Positions 10,009-19,799 of a DNA stretch of 64,000 nucleotides are shown piece after piece; positions within the stretch are counted from its first letter, which is position 1, and each line of letters starts with the position of its first letter. The notes beneath the pieces are model-generated. The model ran no database searches and was not told the DNA's origin. It saw only the letters and a list, made by a program, of their open reading frames with translations. A program made the translations under genes and the position numbers. Origin of the DNA: Leishmania martiniquensis (lineage: Eukaryota; Euglenozoa; Kinetoplastea; Trypanosomatida; Trypanosomatidae); assembly GCF_017916325.1 (NCBI RefSeq), contig NC_090166.1:107001-171000 (forward strand). The letters are read 5' to 3'.

Positions 10009-11946
10009 TTAAAGTAGATCAGCAAGGTCTTCGGCAGAAAGCGGAGGCACGCCGGTGCCATTCTGGCCCGCCATAGCGGCCTCCGCAGACGCAGCGGCCG
10101 CCGTCGTCCGCTCGATCGCCTGAACAAGAGCGTGACACACCGGCGGGGGGACGAGGAACGGGTGTGCGTTGCAGATGTAGGCAAGCAGGTCGAGGCCCCA
10201 GCTGTGACTCGCTGAGTCGCCACTACTCCGCTGACGCACCTTCTCTACGGCTCGTGAAAATGATGCCGGCGCCACACCGAACGGCTGGTAAATCCCCTCG
10301 AAGGAAGTAAGAAGCTCCAAGAGTGCGTCTGCCTGCCTTTCCACTTCCAGTAATCGAATGTGTGCCGTGAGTGTGCTGCAGGTGTGCAGAACCACCTTTC
10401 CAGAGGGGTGCTTGTGCGGGAGGCGGTTCCACAGAGCACGGGCTTCGGCATGACTCTCTGCCGTCCCGTCCTGCAGCAGCGCCGTCACCACCGCTGCCGT
10501 AGTGGCAGGCGTCTCCGTCACTCTGTATGCACACAAATTTTTCTCGTACACCTCTTTGGCGTGGTTACCGGGGCTGCAGGAAAGGTACGCATTCCACACA
10601 TGCGTGCTGCGGAGAAGCGAGTCGGCGTGGCGCGTGCAGGCGGTGTCCGTAATGCGGTCTGTTGCCTCTTGCATCTCCGCCAAAGAGGCTCCACAGCGGT
10701 GCAGTGCCCGAAGATACTCGCCCCATGCAACGGCTGGCATGTACGCGGGCCCCGCAGCGCACGCGGCCGAAGAGTGCAAAGAAGAAGTAGCCGATCGATG
10801 CAGGCAGAAGCGCTCCGCCAGCGACTTCACTTTTGCTGTTTCGCTGCAGGCACGACGGTCTCCAGGAAGCTTGTGCATTCCCATTAGAGACAGCAGCGGT
10901 GCCGAGACGACCGAGTCCCAGCGAGGCAAGGGCGCAGCTCCCGTGCAGGCGGCCTTGTCCACAAAGGGCGCATGCAGTGCCGCGCACACCCTCTCCAGCT
11001 CGTCCAAGGACGGAGCAGCGACGGAGGGCCTCGAGCATCGCCACCGTGCCGTCTCCATGAAAAGTGCGATCATGTGTGAGCGGTCCTCGTACAAGATCTT
11101 TGTCATGCCCGATGAGCTCGTGCCGGGGGCGACGACACATGCCGGCCACTGTTGCACCAGCGACACCAAAATCGTGGAGGCGGTGTGCCAGTCCCTGAAG
11201 GCGCTGAGAAAAAGAACTGCATAGATGGCGACGGCTCGCTGTAACTCATGTGAATGCCGAAGTGCGTGCAGAGCCTCCTCGAGCTGCACCTGTAGTCGAT
11301 CGCAGTTCGTGGGACCACCACTTTCCTGGAAGCGCGCCGACTTCAAGTACCCGATGAGCCGCTGCGCCGGGGCCGGCAGTTGTGCTGGCAGCATCCGCTG
11401 GATCACCTCCGGCGAGAGGGAGGGTGGCGTGCGGGCTTCACGAACCACGCAGTGCCGCATCACGTCAGCAGAGCGCAGGCGCCGCCGGAGACGCGCGTCT
11501 CCGCTACTCATACTGCGCCACGCACCAAATTCAATGCGAGAGGCAGGCGAGGGGAGCCAGATGCGCGGCCGACTAGGGCTGTGCGCGGACGCCGCCTCCG
11601 TGTCGAAGCGGGCTCGCGCAGTTGGAGAGTCACGGGCAGAATAACGCGCGTCAAGCTCCTGCGCCAGCGTTGTCAGCTCGTGAGAGGCGGTGAGTGCCGC
11701 CGCAGGTGTTTCCTCGATCTGCCTCGTACTAGCAGACGCGGATATAATATGCTGGTGCACCAGCTCGACGCTGTGCGCCTCGATAAAAGCATTGATGTAC
11801 TGCTCTTTGTGGTAGGGGCTTGTCGTCGATTTCGTCTCTCGCAGGCGCCGTGTCTGAGCGCGCGCTACACGTCGAGCCGTCTTGCGCAACTCCGCCGACG
11901 GTGCGTCCAGCACGGACCCGACCCACAAATGGCGGGTGGGTCGCAT
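10009..11946 (-). CDS. Conserved hypothetical protein, helical (possible PPR/TPR-like)
   Basis: The protein is 645 residues from an ATG at 11946 to TAA. It begins with a basic N-terminus rich in Arg (residues 1-45) that could serve as a mitochondrial targeting sequence. The middle and C-terminal parts consist of consecutive amphipathic helices, for instance ALHALRHSHELQRAVAIYAV and the segment around EARALWNRLPHKHPSG. Their spacing recalls the pentatricopeptide or related helical-repeat proteins that are common in trypanosomatid mitochondria, but I cannot demonstrate a repeat register. It ends with an acidic tail. A pyrimidine tract with AG at 12070-12071 precedes it. The role is unknown; organellar RNA metabolism is only a guess from overall architecture. 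Confidence 0.75.
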   Translation of the reverse strand: MRPTRHLWVGSVLDAPSAELRKTARRVARAQTRRLRETKSTTSPYHKEQYINAFIEAHSVELVHQHIISASASTRQIEETPAAALTASHELTTLAQELDARYSARDSPTARARFDTEAASAHSPSRPRIWLPSPASRIEFGAWRSMSSGDARLRRRLRSADVMRHCVVREARTPPSLSPEVIQRMLPAQLPAPAQRLIGYLKSARFQESGGPTNCDRLQVQLEEALHALRHSHELQRAVAIYAVLFLSAFRDWHTASTILVSLVQQWPACVVAPGTSSSGMTKILYEDRSHMIALFMETARWRCSRPSVAAPSLDELERVCAALHAPFVDKAACTGAAPLPRWDSVVSAPLLSLMGMHKLPGDRRACSETAKVKSLAERFCLHRSATSSLHSSAACAAGPAYMPAVAWGEYLRALHRCGASLAEMQEATDRITDTACTRHADSLLRSTHVWNAYLSCSPGNHAKEVYEKNLCAYRVTETPATTAAVVTALLQDGTAESHAEARALWNRLPHKHPSGKVVLHTCSTLTAHIRLLEVERQADALLELLTSFEGIYQPFGVAPASFSRAVEKVRQRSSGDSASHSWGLDLLAYICNAHPFLVPPPVCHALVQAIERTTAAAASAEAAMAGQNGTGVPPLSAEDLADLL

Positions 11947-12642
11947 AAGCGGCGAACAAGATACCTTTGGGCGACACGCACCTCAGCTCACACACATAAA
12001 CAGACACACACACACATCGAAACGAATGCGACAAGATGTGCCACTGTCGATCGCACGCGCACGCACGTTCTGAGTGCGGTAAAGGAAGAGGGAGAGGGAG
12101 AGAGAGCAAGTACGAGTGATGGAGACAAGCAGCGATCGAGTTGGCAGGCACTCGGGCGCCGTGTCGCGGTCGGCGCCTATGCATCCAGGCAGATTATGAG
12201 CAGCCAAGCGCCACTAAAAGCCTTGTGCGGGCGTGGGAGTACGTCATTTCTGTGCAGTGCCTCGGCCTACTGCGCAGCCTCACCCCACCACGTCAGCTGC
12301 GCGGCGCTTAGAATCGGCAAAGGGGAAAGAGCACACAGACACACACTTATAAAGGAGTTAGCGGAAAGTAGAAGAACAGTTGCAGGAGAGAGAGACAGAC
12401 AGGCAGACAGAAACGCACGCACACAACGCGCACAGGCAGGGCGGAGAGGCACACAAGACGCGCGACGTGAAGCGAGTAGAGACGGCGAGATCGGGCGTGA
12501 AGAGGGAGAGGGAGGGGCAGAGAAGCGCGCCGGCCAAATCTGCTCCCGCAACCCCGCCTCGATGGCGCAAGCAAACATGTGGAACTGCTGCCTCCATGAA
12601 GCTATTGGTCTTCGGGGTCCCCATGTGATTGTCGTCTCCAGG
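11947..12642. other. Short intergenic region
   Basis: Contains the splice signal listed at 12070-12115, an interrupted (CA) stretch at about 12004-12016 and purine-rich plus-strand DNA at 12363-12530. No gene is seen. Confidence 0.55.
12070..12115 (-). promoter_or_regulatory. Candidate trans-splice acceptor for the 10009-11946 gene
   Basis: The minus strand reads a C/T run (about 12110-12083) and then the first AG at 12071-12070, about 125 bases before the ATG at 11946. Confidence 0.45.
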
Positions 12643-15600
12643 CTACAGCCCCAGCGTCTCGCGCAGTACCTCCAGCTCGTGCTCGTGGGAAGCCATTAGC
12701 TCAGCCTGACGCTTCAGTTCTGCGATGTTGATGCGTAGACGCGTCAGTCTTCGACGACGGCAAATATGCTCCGAGGACTCGGATGGGCTCCATTGGAAGC
12801 CGTGGCTGCCTCTCACCTCTTCCTCTCTCGACGGCCAGCGGGTGGCGTACATCCACGGTCCCACCTCCCAGTCCTTCAGTTCTTTCAGGAGGCTCTTGAC
12901 ACGGCTTGTGGGGCTCCGCGCGAGATGGTGGTCTTCGGCCCAAGCTTTCACCTCCGACGCATCTGCCCACCGCCACTCCGGCGCCGCCGACACCGCAGCG
13001 TCTCCTGAGGCATCGCGGTTGAGTTGCTGCAGATCCACGGCATGGCCGTCCTCCGCATCGTCGTAGGGGAACGTGGCGTGCAGTCGCCATTCGGCGCCCT
13101 TGCTAGCTGCCCGCTCTTGATTCTGATATATGGTCACCACATCGTAGGGCTGGAGACCCACCAAGTCTCTCGCCTGCCGCAGGCGCAGGTCCTCCAGCTC
13201 CAGCCAGCACTTATCTCGCTCCTGTGCATCCAGGACGTGCTGCGGCACCTGCAGCGTGCGAAAGAAGCCGCTGAAGTTGAAGCGGCGGCCGTCGTGGGCC
13301 CCAGAGGCAAGGCGCCCGTGCACAATGGCGCTGTACTGCGAGAGAAAGCCTATTGAGTGCACGCCGTCCGCCGCGTCTGCTGGCCTGCCGAGGGCCAGGC
13401 TGGGCCTCGCTGGCCGTAGACTGCGCTTTGCAGCATCAGGCGAGACGCCCCCGCTCTCTCGCTCAGGTGAAGAAGCTCCAGAGTGTGTACCCCCCTCAGC
13501 CGCGATCTCCCGCTGCCGCAGGTTATCCTGCTCCACTGTGAATCGAATGTACAGCTCATTGTGCCCATCCTCCCACGCGTAAAGCAGCGCGTTGCGTCCA
13601 AGCGGCTCCCCCACCTCAGCAACGTGGCGCAGCGCATACTGCCATTCTGATACGGTCGAGGCAGGCTCTTGTGCGCTGTGGGACTCGCCCGCATTGGACC
13701 CGTTCTCGGAGGCGCGACTACCGCTCCGCGTCTCGGCCTGTTCTCTCAAGAGGGCCATCTGCGTCGAGATGTACGACGCCTGCGCCGCGGCGCCGTCTTC
13801 AATGGTGACTGTGTGCGCGGCCGCCGCAGAGCTCGCAGGCGCCTCTGTGCTCATGCGTGGCGATCTACGCGTGCGGCGATGACGAGAGCTGTCAGCTCTG
13901 CCACTCTCCCGCGATGAGCCGCGGCGAGGTCCATGACGCCAAGTGCCACTGCGCTGGCCAACAACAGAGGCCGCCAGAGGAAAGAGACAGGGAGTAGGCG
14001 AGCCGATGGCACCCGTGCTTGGCTGTTGCACCGGCGGCACCGAAAGCGCGACGCCAACAGCCTTCGCATCGCTCGCCAAACTCGCCACTCCCTCCGTGAG
14101 TGGCGCCTTCGCAGTGGTCGGCAGCGCAGGCGCTTCATCGCCGCCCGAGAGGTGAAACAGAGCAGCCACGAGCGGGCGCGTCAAACTGAACAGGCGGTAC
14201 GAGTCGCGGCGACCGCCTGAGGCTGCAGCAGATGTCGCCGTCGCGGCATCTGAAAGCGGCGCCCTTGTCGAGCCATCCGCTGAGGGCGCCAGCGCCTCTT
14301 CCGGCGGTTGATGGTGCAGTGGCGCGACTTCGTTAGCGGTTCCGCCAGCTGGCTCGAAATGGGAAAAGTAGGGAGACACGGTTGGGGTCCAGCGCTGCAT
14401 CGACGACAACCACTCCCCTGAAGCGGTCGCCACGGCCTTGCTGGTGGCCTCCCTCAAATACTGTGACAGGCCACCATCCCCCACCTCCTCCGGTGCGGCG
14501 TGGTCGGTTTGGGCGACTGCGTGCGAGGACAGAGTGCGATCGACTGCATTCGTCACGGCAGCAACTCCGGTAGCAGCGCGACACCCCTCGCGACTATCTG
14601 CGTCCTGCTGCTTGGCGTCGTTCAGGGTACCCACGCAGTCCAGAAACGGCAACGGCACGCTCAGCAGTACTTCATTGTCCGCTATGAAGAGTAGCAGGCG
14701 ATTCGCCGTCCAGTCCGGCAGCACAGAGAGCACAGCTGCTGAGACAGGTGCAGTGCTATCAGGCGTGCTGCCACTGCCGCTAGAGCGCTGAGGGGCGTAC
14801 AGCTCCATGAGTACCGTATACGGATAGGTCACGGGACGCCGGGTGCCGCAGACTCCGTTGCTGTCGCCATTCCCGCCTCTGGCGGCACTCGTCCCGGCGG
14901 ACAACTCAGCAGCTTCTGCGGTTGCAGCGGCGGTGGGGCCACCCTCCGCCGCCGGTGATGATGAGGACCGCGAAGCAGCGTTGACATCATCCAGCCAAGC
15001 CTCCAGGTCTACATCCTTGAACGCCTCCGCTGCGGGCTCTGTCTTCGTTGCAACGGCGCCCGGATCACCGGAATGAGAAGCGGCATCCACTCCCGCCACC
15101 TCCACCGGATTGCGCCCCACGGGCATCGGCGCACTGCCAAGTAACAACACCGCATCATTGCTCGTCACAGCTGCCGTGCAGAACCACGATCTCTCTTCCT
15201 CGCTGTCTACGCGTTGCTCGACTACCAGTCGGTGACGGCCGAGGGGAACCCAATGCAGAAAAAACTCTGAGGCGCACCGGCGATCGCCGGGGCCGCCATC
15301 GCCATTGGCAGCATACAGTCGACGCGTCTCGATAAGATCTCCGGTGCACCCGCACAAGCGCCACAGCTCCAGCCCAGGTCTCGCCAGCAAAAGTGTCACA
15401 GGTATGCCCACCTGGTACGGGCGCGCGTTCATGGCGATACCAGCGTCGCACACATCCGCCGGTACCACCTCGTGCAGGAGGCGCACCTCCTCAAGCACAA
15501 AGGCGCGGCGAGGGCCCCAAAGAACCCGCAGAAGAACAGCGTTGATCTCAGCCGCCCTGCTGCCGCGCACCTCCTCCGGCGATGTCGCTTCGTCAGGTAC

Positions 15601-16845
15601 GTCTCGTGCGCGTGAGCAGAGGTACAGACTCACCAGCTTGTAGCCACGTGATGGCAGCGTCGACCGCGAGAAGGCGTTGTGACAGTGGTTGCACAGCTCC
15701 AGGCAGGGCCCGATGAGAGCGACGCGCGTAGCGATGCCGTGCTCAAGATGGTATAAAGTGCGCTCCGACATGGCCGACTTCTCCATGGTACTCAGCACGT
15801 GGTCCTCCTCTTCCGGTGTGAGGGACTGCTGCTGAAGAGGCACCTGACCGTGCTGTTTGTCTGCACGCGCAGCCCTTTCCCCACTGTAGTTGGCGAGCCC
15901 TCGGCTGTCCGCAGGGGTGGCCTCCTCTCGTGGGCGCACGTCGGTCTGCCGGTACCACAGCGGTGCCTTCTCCAGGACCACCGCCGCCTCTCTTTCCACG
16001 TCGAAGAACACTATCGCGCCCACCTCGTCGACGCTCACCACGACGGGGGAGAGGGAGAGCGGCTGGTATGACTCCAAGGCAAGCTGAGTGCACTGCATGC
16101 ACACCACCTTGTTCGTCTGGTGTCGGGTGTGGTTCAAGCAGAAGTGCGCCCCGCTACTCATCACGGAGACACTGTGCACAACACGGTCGCTGCCAGACGC
16201 GACGCAGAAGTAGCGGCTCCACTTGGAGAGGTAAACAGCGCCATCGACAAGAACGGGCTGCATCGCCGCGCACAGGTACGAGTCACGCACCTGAAACGCA
16301 TGACGCGTCTCGATCAGCTCGAACACGCCCGTCGCCGGGCAGGTGCCCTGCGGCATGGCAGCTGGTGATGCGGCGGGCTCAGTGGCGTTGCTGGGGCACC
16401 GGCTTGCCCCCGTGCTCAACGCCGAAGTTTGCGCCGATGCATGCTGCACCGCGGACGCCGCCAGCCCGGGAAGCCGTCGCTCCCGATATAGTCGAACACC
16501 GGTACGGTGTGCGGTCACGATGGTGGAGAGGCCCACGACACACAGCGAGTTGATGCGCGCATTGGGAAAGGGGTCCAACATAGCAGCTGAGGGGGGACAA
16601 TAGGGAGGGAAGCGGCAGACGTGTGTGGAATAGGGCGCCTGTACACCGCCACCTGTTCGCCGCGGCCGGCGACGTGCCACAGAAGCTTCGCCACTGGCCC
16701 TCCTGTAGCGACGACTGCGACTGGAGCGCCGCCCATGCGTCGATGAAGACTCCGATGTCTGATACACCGACCGACGTGAGACACTTGCGCACACTTCTTC
16801 ACCCGGCCCCGAGGCCTCTGGCAAGGGAGCGCTGCCGACATTCAT
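12643..16845 (-). CDS. Large protein with C-terminal dysferlin (DysF)-like domain
   Basis: The protein is 1400 residues from ATG 16845 to TAG. Residues about 1240-1370 resemble the DysFN and DysFC pair. First comes a segment around IYQNQE followed by Trp-rich EWRWADAS. Then comes WEVGPWMYATRW, and finally an Arg-run (CRRRRLTRLR) like the RRRRW signature that closes DysFC. DysF domains occur in dysferlin, peroxins of the Pex23/Pex30 type and TECPR1, mostly at membranes. Residues about 95-500 look beta-rich and could be a propeller. Residues 600-1150 contain long Ala/Ser/Thr-rich, probably disordered stretches. The last 35 residues form a helix. The start is uncertain: an ideal pyrimidine tract plus AG at 16587 sits five bases before a second in-frame ATG at 16581, and the 88 residues before it are Arg/Ser-rich and unlike a domain. 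If that site is used, the protein has 1312 residues. Confidence 0.75.
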   Translation of the reverse strand: MNVGSAPLPEASGPGEEVCASVSRRSVYQTSESSSTHGRRSSRSRRYRRASGEASVARRRPRRTGGGVQAPYSTHVCRFPPYCPPSAAMLDPFPNARINSLCVVGLSTIVTAHRTGVRLYRERRLPGLAASAVQHASAQTSALSTGASRCPSNATEPAASPAAMPQGTCPATGVFELIETRHAFQVRDSYLCAAMQPVLVDGAVYLSKWSRYFCVASGSDRVVHSVSVMSSGAHFCLNHTRHQTNKVVCMQCTQLALESYQPLSLSPVVVSVDEVGAIVFFDVEREAAVVLEKAPLWYRQTDVRPREEATPADSRGLANYSGERAARADKQHGQVPLQQQSLTPEEEDHVLSTMEKSAMSERTLYHLEHGIATRVALIGPCLELCNHCHNAFSRSTLPSRGYKLVSLYLCSRARDVPDEATSPEEVRGSRAAEINAVLLRVLWGPRRAFVLEEVRLLHEVVPADVCDAGIAMNARPYQVGIPVTLLLARPGLELWRLCGCTGDLIETRRLYAANGDGGPGDRRCASEFFLHWVPLGRHRLVVEQRVDSEEERSWFCTAAVTSNDAVLLLGSAPMPVGRNPVEVAGVDAASHSGDPGAVATKTEPAAEAFKDVDLEAWLDDVNAASRSSSSPAAEGGPTAAATAEAAELSAGTSAARGGNGDSNGVCGTRRPVTYPYTVLMELYAPQRSSGSGSTPDSTAPVSAAVLSVLPDWTANRLLLFIADNEVLLSVPLPFLDCVGTLNDAKQQDADSREGCRAATGVAAVTNAVDRTLSSHAVAQTDHAAPEEVGDGGLSQYLREATSKAVATASGEWLSSMQRWTPTVSPYFSHFEPAGGTANEVAPLHHQPPEEALAPSADGSTRAPLSDAATATSAAASGGRRDSYRLFSLTRPLVAALFHLSGGDEAPALPTTAKAPLTEGVASLASDAKAVGVALSVPPVQQPSTGAIGSPTPCLFPLAASVVGQRSGTWRHGPRRGSSRESGRADSSRHRRTRRSPRMSTEAPASSAAAAHTVTIEDGAAAQASYISTQMALLREQAETRSGSRASENGSNAGESHSAQEPASTVSEWQYALRHVAEVGEPLGRNALLYAWEDGHNELYIRFTVEQDNLRQREIAAEGGTHSGASSPERESGGVSPDAAKRSLRPARPSLALGRPADAADGVHSIGFLSQYSAIVHGRLASGAHDGRRFNFSGFFRTLQVPQHVLDAQERDKCWLELEDLRLRQARDLVGLQPYDVVTIYQNQERAASKGAEWRLHATFPYDDAEDGHAVDLQQLNRDASGDAAVSAAPEWRWADASEVKAWAEDHHLARSPTSRVKSLLKELKDWEVGPWMYATRWPSREEEVRGSHGFQWSPSESSEHICRRRRLTRLRINIAELKRQAELMASHEHELEVLRETLGL
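16587..16610 (-). promoter_or_regulatory. Possible splice acceptor inside the annotated 5' coding end
   Basis: The minus strand reads C/T-rich sequence, a run of six C, then TCAG, ending five bases before the in-frame ATG at 16581. If used, the 88 upstream residues of the DysF-like protein would not be translated. A five-base leader is short, so this is only a possibility. Confidence 0.3.
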
Positions 16846-18359
16846 GGAGCCCCAACCCTTCGTGGGCCGTAGAGCACATGCGTGTGTTCAGCTCACGTTA
16901 CGTCAGCAGCAGCTTACAGCTTTTCACCCGCTGCCGCCGTCCAAGACGCCGAACACACCACGAGATAAATTCGCTCAAGGCCTGCGCCTGCCGGGGCGAC
17001 TCGCAGAGACGAACGGGGGAGGGGGATGCAGAGGGTTTTGTGTGAATCTTCGCGCCACGGAATGCGAGAGGGGAGAGCGGAGCGGCACTGGGCGCATTGG
17101 GGGGGAGCGTGTGGCCGCGCACAAGCGTTGATTGGACTTAGGTGCGACGCTTCGATGTCCCTCGCTCGCTCAGTCGCTGACACGCACCAGCGCCGTGTCT
17201 GCCGAATATGCAACGACGTCAGTTTTTTTTTGCGGTAAGGAGTTGGGCAGGACGGCGTCCGCTTTCCCTTCAATAGTATCGGCTCGCAGAATCCACAGCG
17301 ACCCGCGCCAGCGCGCTCCTGCGGCGGCGGCAGTCCGCAACCAAATTGGAGCGCGGCAGCCGCAAGAAGAGAGGAGAGGGTCACAGATGCGCGTATATGC
17401 ATGCATACACAAGAGGGCGTGGTGCAGAGTCAGGGTCGTTCGCCCCGCTCGACGCTCACAGCGATTGCCGGTGCTCGACGGGAACCGCCGCTCGCCTGCC
17501 ATCATGAGAAGAAGTGGAGCGCTTCCGTTGAAACGCACGGCGCGACCCCCAGCCCCCGCGGTGTTGCGTGGGCGATCGGCGCTCCAATTCTACACACACT
17601 GAGACGCCTCTGGTATCGCCTCGTGTGTGCGCAACTCACGAGTCTTTTTGTTGGTGTTGGTGACATTCAGAGGGACAACTGCGTATCCTATCGCACGCGT
17701 ATACACAGGCACACACACACACATTTTGAAATCGCAGTCCGTTTAGGCAACCGAACAGACGAAGAAGGTACCCTTGGCGCGATAAAGACGACGCACCTGC
17801 GACACAGCAGCGCAAGGATCGGCGACAGCACGGCAAAAACACCGCAGGGCACGCGCACGACGACAAAGTGAACGGAGAACCAACAGAGGAAAACAGAAAT
17901 GAAAATGGGGGAGAAAATTGGGAAGACGATGAGAGGAGAGCGACGTGCAAACAGTTCGGCACCGATACACAAGCGACGACCACTCGGCCGCAGCAGCGGC
18001 AGCGCGTGATGGGCGGGAGTTCCTTGGCAGGATGCTCTCGATGGTCTAGGCGCTGCGGAGAGGACCCAATACGCACTCTTCCCCACACGCCTCTCACCTC
18101 GCGTCGATTCCATGAGGAGAGGCGGGGAGAGAGAGCCGGAAAGCGGTGCGGGCCGCTGTTGCTGACGCTGCAGCAGATGTCTTCTGCTTGCTGCCGTTGG
18201 GGATCGCCACAGTGACGCGACTCACCAGCGGAAAAGAAAACGCCCACAGAGGCACAAAAAGGCGCAACAGAAAAGGGAAACGATTTGAGGGGGGAAGGGG
18301 AGGCGGATGGAGCGTCAGTGCGATCGCAGAGAAAAAAGAGAAGAGAGGGTGAAAAGGCC

Positions 18360-18415
18360 CCAAGCGGGGACGGGGAAGGACGGAGAGGGACGGGAGGGGG
18401 AGGGACGGGGAGGGC
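18360..18415. repeat. G-run array (potential G-quadruplex on plus strand)
   Basis: About eight runs of three to five G, spaced by A, AC or AAGGAC-like linkers. On the transcribed minus strand it is a C/T tract that could act as a processing signal. Confidence 0.5.
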
Positions 18416-18801
18416 GACGCACTCAACGACGACCAAAGCACTTCTCCGCATCTAAGATAAAGATCCAGCGGGAAAGGGAGGAGAGCGGCTCACCAGAGAT
18501 AGAAGGCGAGCACAGTCAGCCCAAAAAGGTCTCGAAGGTGCACAGACGCGTCGACAGGCTGGTCGCCCCGGACAGTGTCGCACAGCCCTTTTTCCCTTCC
18601 CTTTCTCCGTCTCCCTCTCCCCCTCCCTCCATACCGTTTCCGATCCGTGCTGAGAGCAGCGATATCGAAGAGGGCTCGCCGCAGTGCCAAATAGGTCACT
18701 CCGGCATTCGCTTCCAGAAGTGCTTTAGACAGCAGCCCAGCGCTAGGAGGTTCCGCGTAGCGTCCGCGGACGAAGGCGTACACGACAGCGACCACCGAGA
18801 A

Positions 18802-18900
18802 GTGTGTGTGTGTGTGTGCATCCCTGGGTGTCGGCACACTCGTAGCCTCTCTCTCGCACACACACACACATACATGCATACATACATATATATATATGTA
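18802..18900. repeat. Compound GT / CA / TACA / TA microsatellite
   Basis: An uninterrupted GT run occupies 18802-18818, a CA run 18857-18870, then imperfect CATA units and a TA run up to about 18898. Confidence 0.85.
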
Positions 18901-19390
18901 AATGTGACGGCGTGCACACTTATCAGAGGACAGATGTGCTGGCGCTCTCATCGGATTCGTTTTCGATGTGTGCACATATTCGCCTCCCTCCGTGAAAAGG
19001 GGAAAAAAGATGAAACAGCGAGAGAGAGGGAGGGAGGGAAGGGGAAGGGAAGGGGGCGGGCCCGAGGCGCTGTGCGTACCAGCGCACGTCTGAGAGGGTA
19101 ACGAGCCCGCCGATGCGGTAACGCGACGCCGTTTGGCCTCTTCTCATCCACGCATACGCACGCATACATGCGCAGACTCGAGCGCGGCACGAGGCACAAC
19201 GTGAACGTGGATGAAAGGTCCGACGGGTGCTTTGAGTGATGACAGGCGATATAGCTCCCACCCGCACGTGCCCCCTTCCATGGTACATGCACGCGCCTCC
19301 CCCCTCTTCTTCTGCCACCCCCCCCACTCCTTTCCTCCCCTCGCCTTGAGCATAGCGGGCACATAAGCGATTTATCGCTAAAAATGGAAG

Positions 19391-19403
19391 ACACACACAC
19401 ACA
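19391..19403. repeat. (AC)6 microsatellite
   Basis: Uninterrupted AC dinucleotides in the 3' region of the 784-residue calpain-like gene. Confidence 0.85.
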
Positions 19404-19748
19404 ACGTAACTTGAATGCACGGCAAGAAAAGGCAACAAAGATGCTCAAGAAGACAGCGGGCGGGCGGGAGACCACTGAAGAGGCGGGTGGCATGCAGAGA
19501 AGGGCGGTGCGTCAGCGCGCACGCCAACCTCCCACCACACCCGAGCCTCCCGCCCCTGCAGCACAAGACGCCTGAATAGGGCCTGAGTGGCAACAGAGCA
19601 AAGAAGAGGTGTGTACGTGGCGCAGGTGAAGGCACCAACAGACATATTTCTGTCGGCCTGTGCACATGTTGACTGGTGCGCCAGTGAACATCAGTTGGTC
19701 GAGTGGAAAGAGAGGGGGTAGAGGAGTTGACTGGTGTACACCACTCGC

Positions 19749-19763
19749 CACACACACACACAC
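19749..19763. repeat. (CA)7 microsatellite
   Basis: Uninterrupted CA dinucleotides starting about 35 bases beyond the stop codon of the 784-residue calpain-like gene. Confidence 0.85.
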
Positions 19764-19799
19764 GCAGCCCACCCCTCGCACCAGGCCCCTCTCTTCTGT

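Larger units (their letters stand above)
16846..19799. other. Long intergenic region (about 3 kb) with microsatellites
   Basis: Holds the 3' UTR of the 784-residue calpain-like gene and the upstream region of the DysF-like gene. I see GT, CA and TA microsatellites at 18802-18900, CA runs at 19391-19403 and 19749-19763, and a G-rich plus-strand block at 18360-18415. The longest open frame (plus strand 18307-19101) translates these simple repeats and is rejected. No RNA gene is recognised. Confidence 0.55.

Noticed and set aside
18307..19101. 264-codon plus-strand open frame
   Set aside because: Translates GT, CA and TA microsatellites and G-runs; wrong strand for this gene cluster.
19650..19735. 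Possible hairpin or repeat around ACTGGTGCGCCAGT and repeated TTGACTGGTG
   Set aside because: Short palindrome and short direct repeat in a CA-rich spacer; no further structure or context to support a function.
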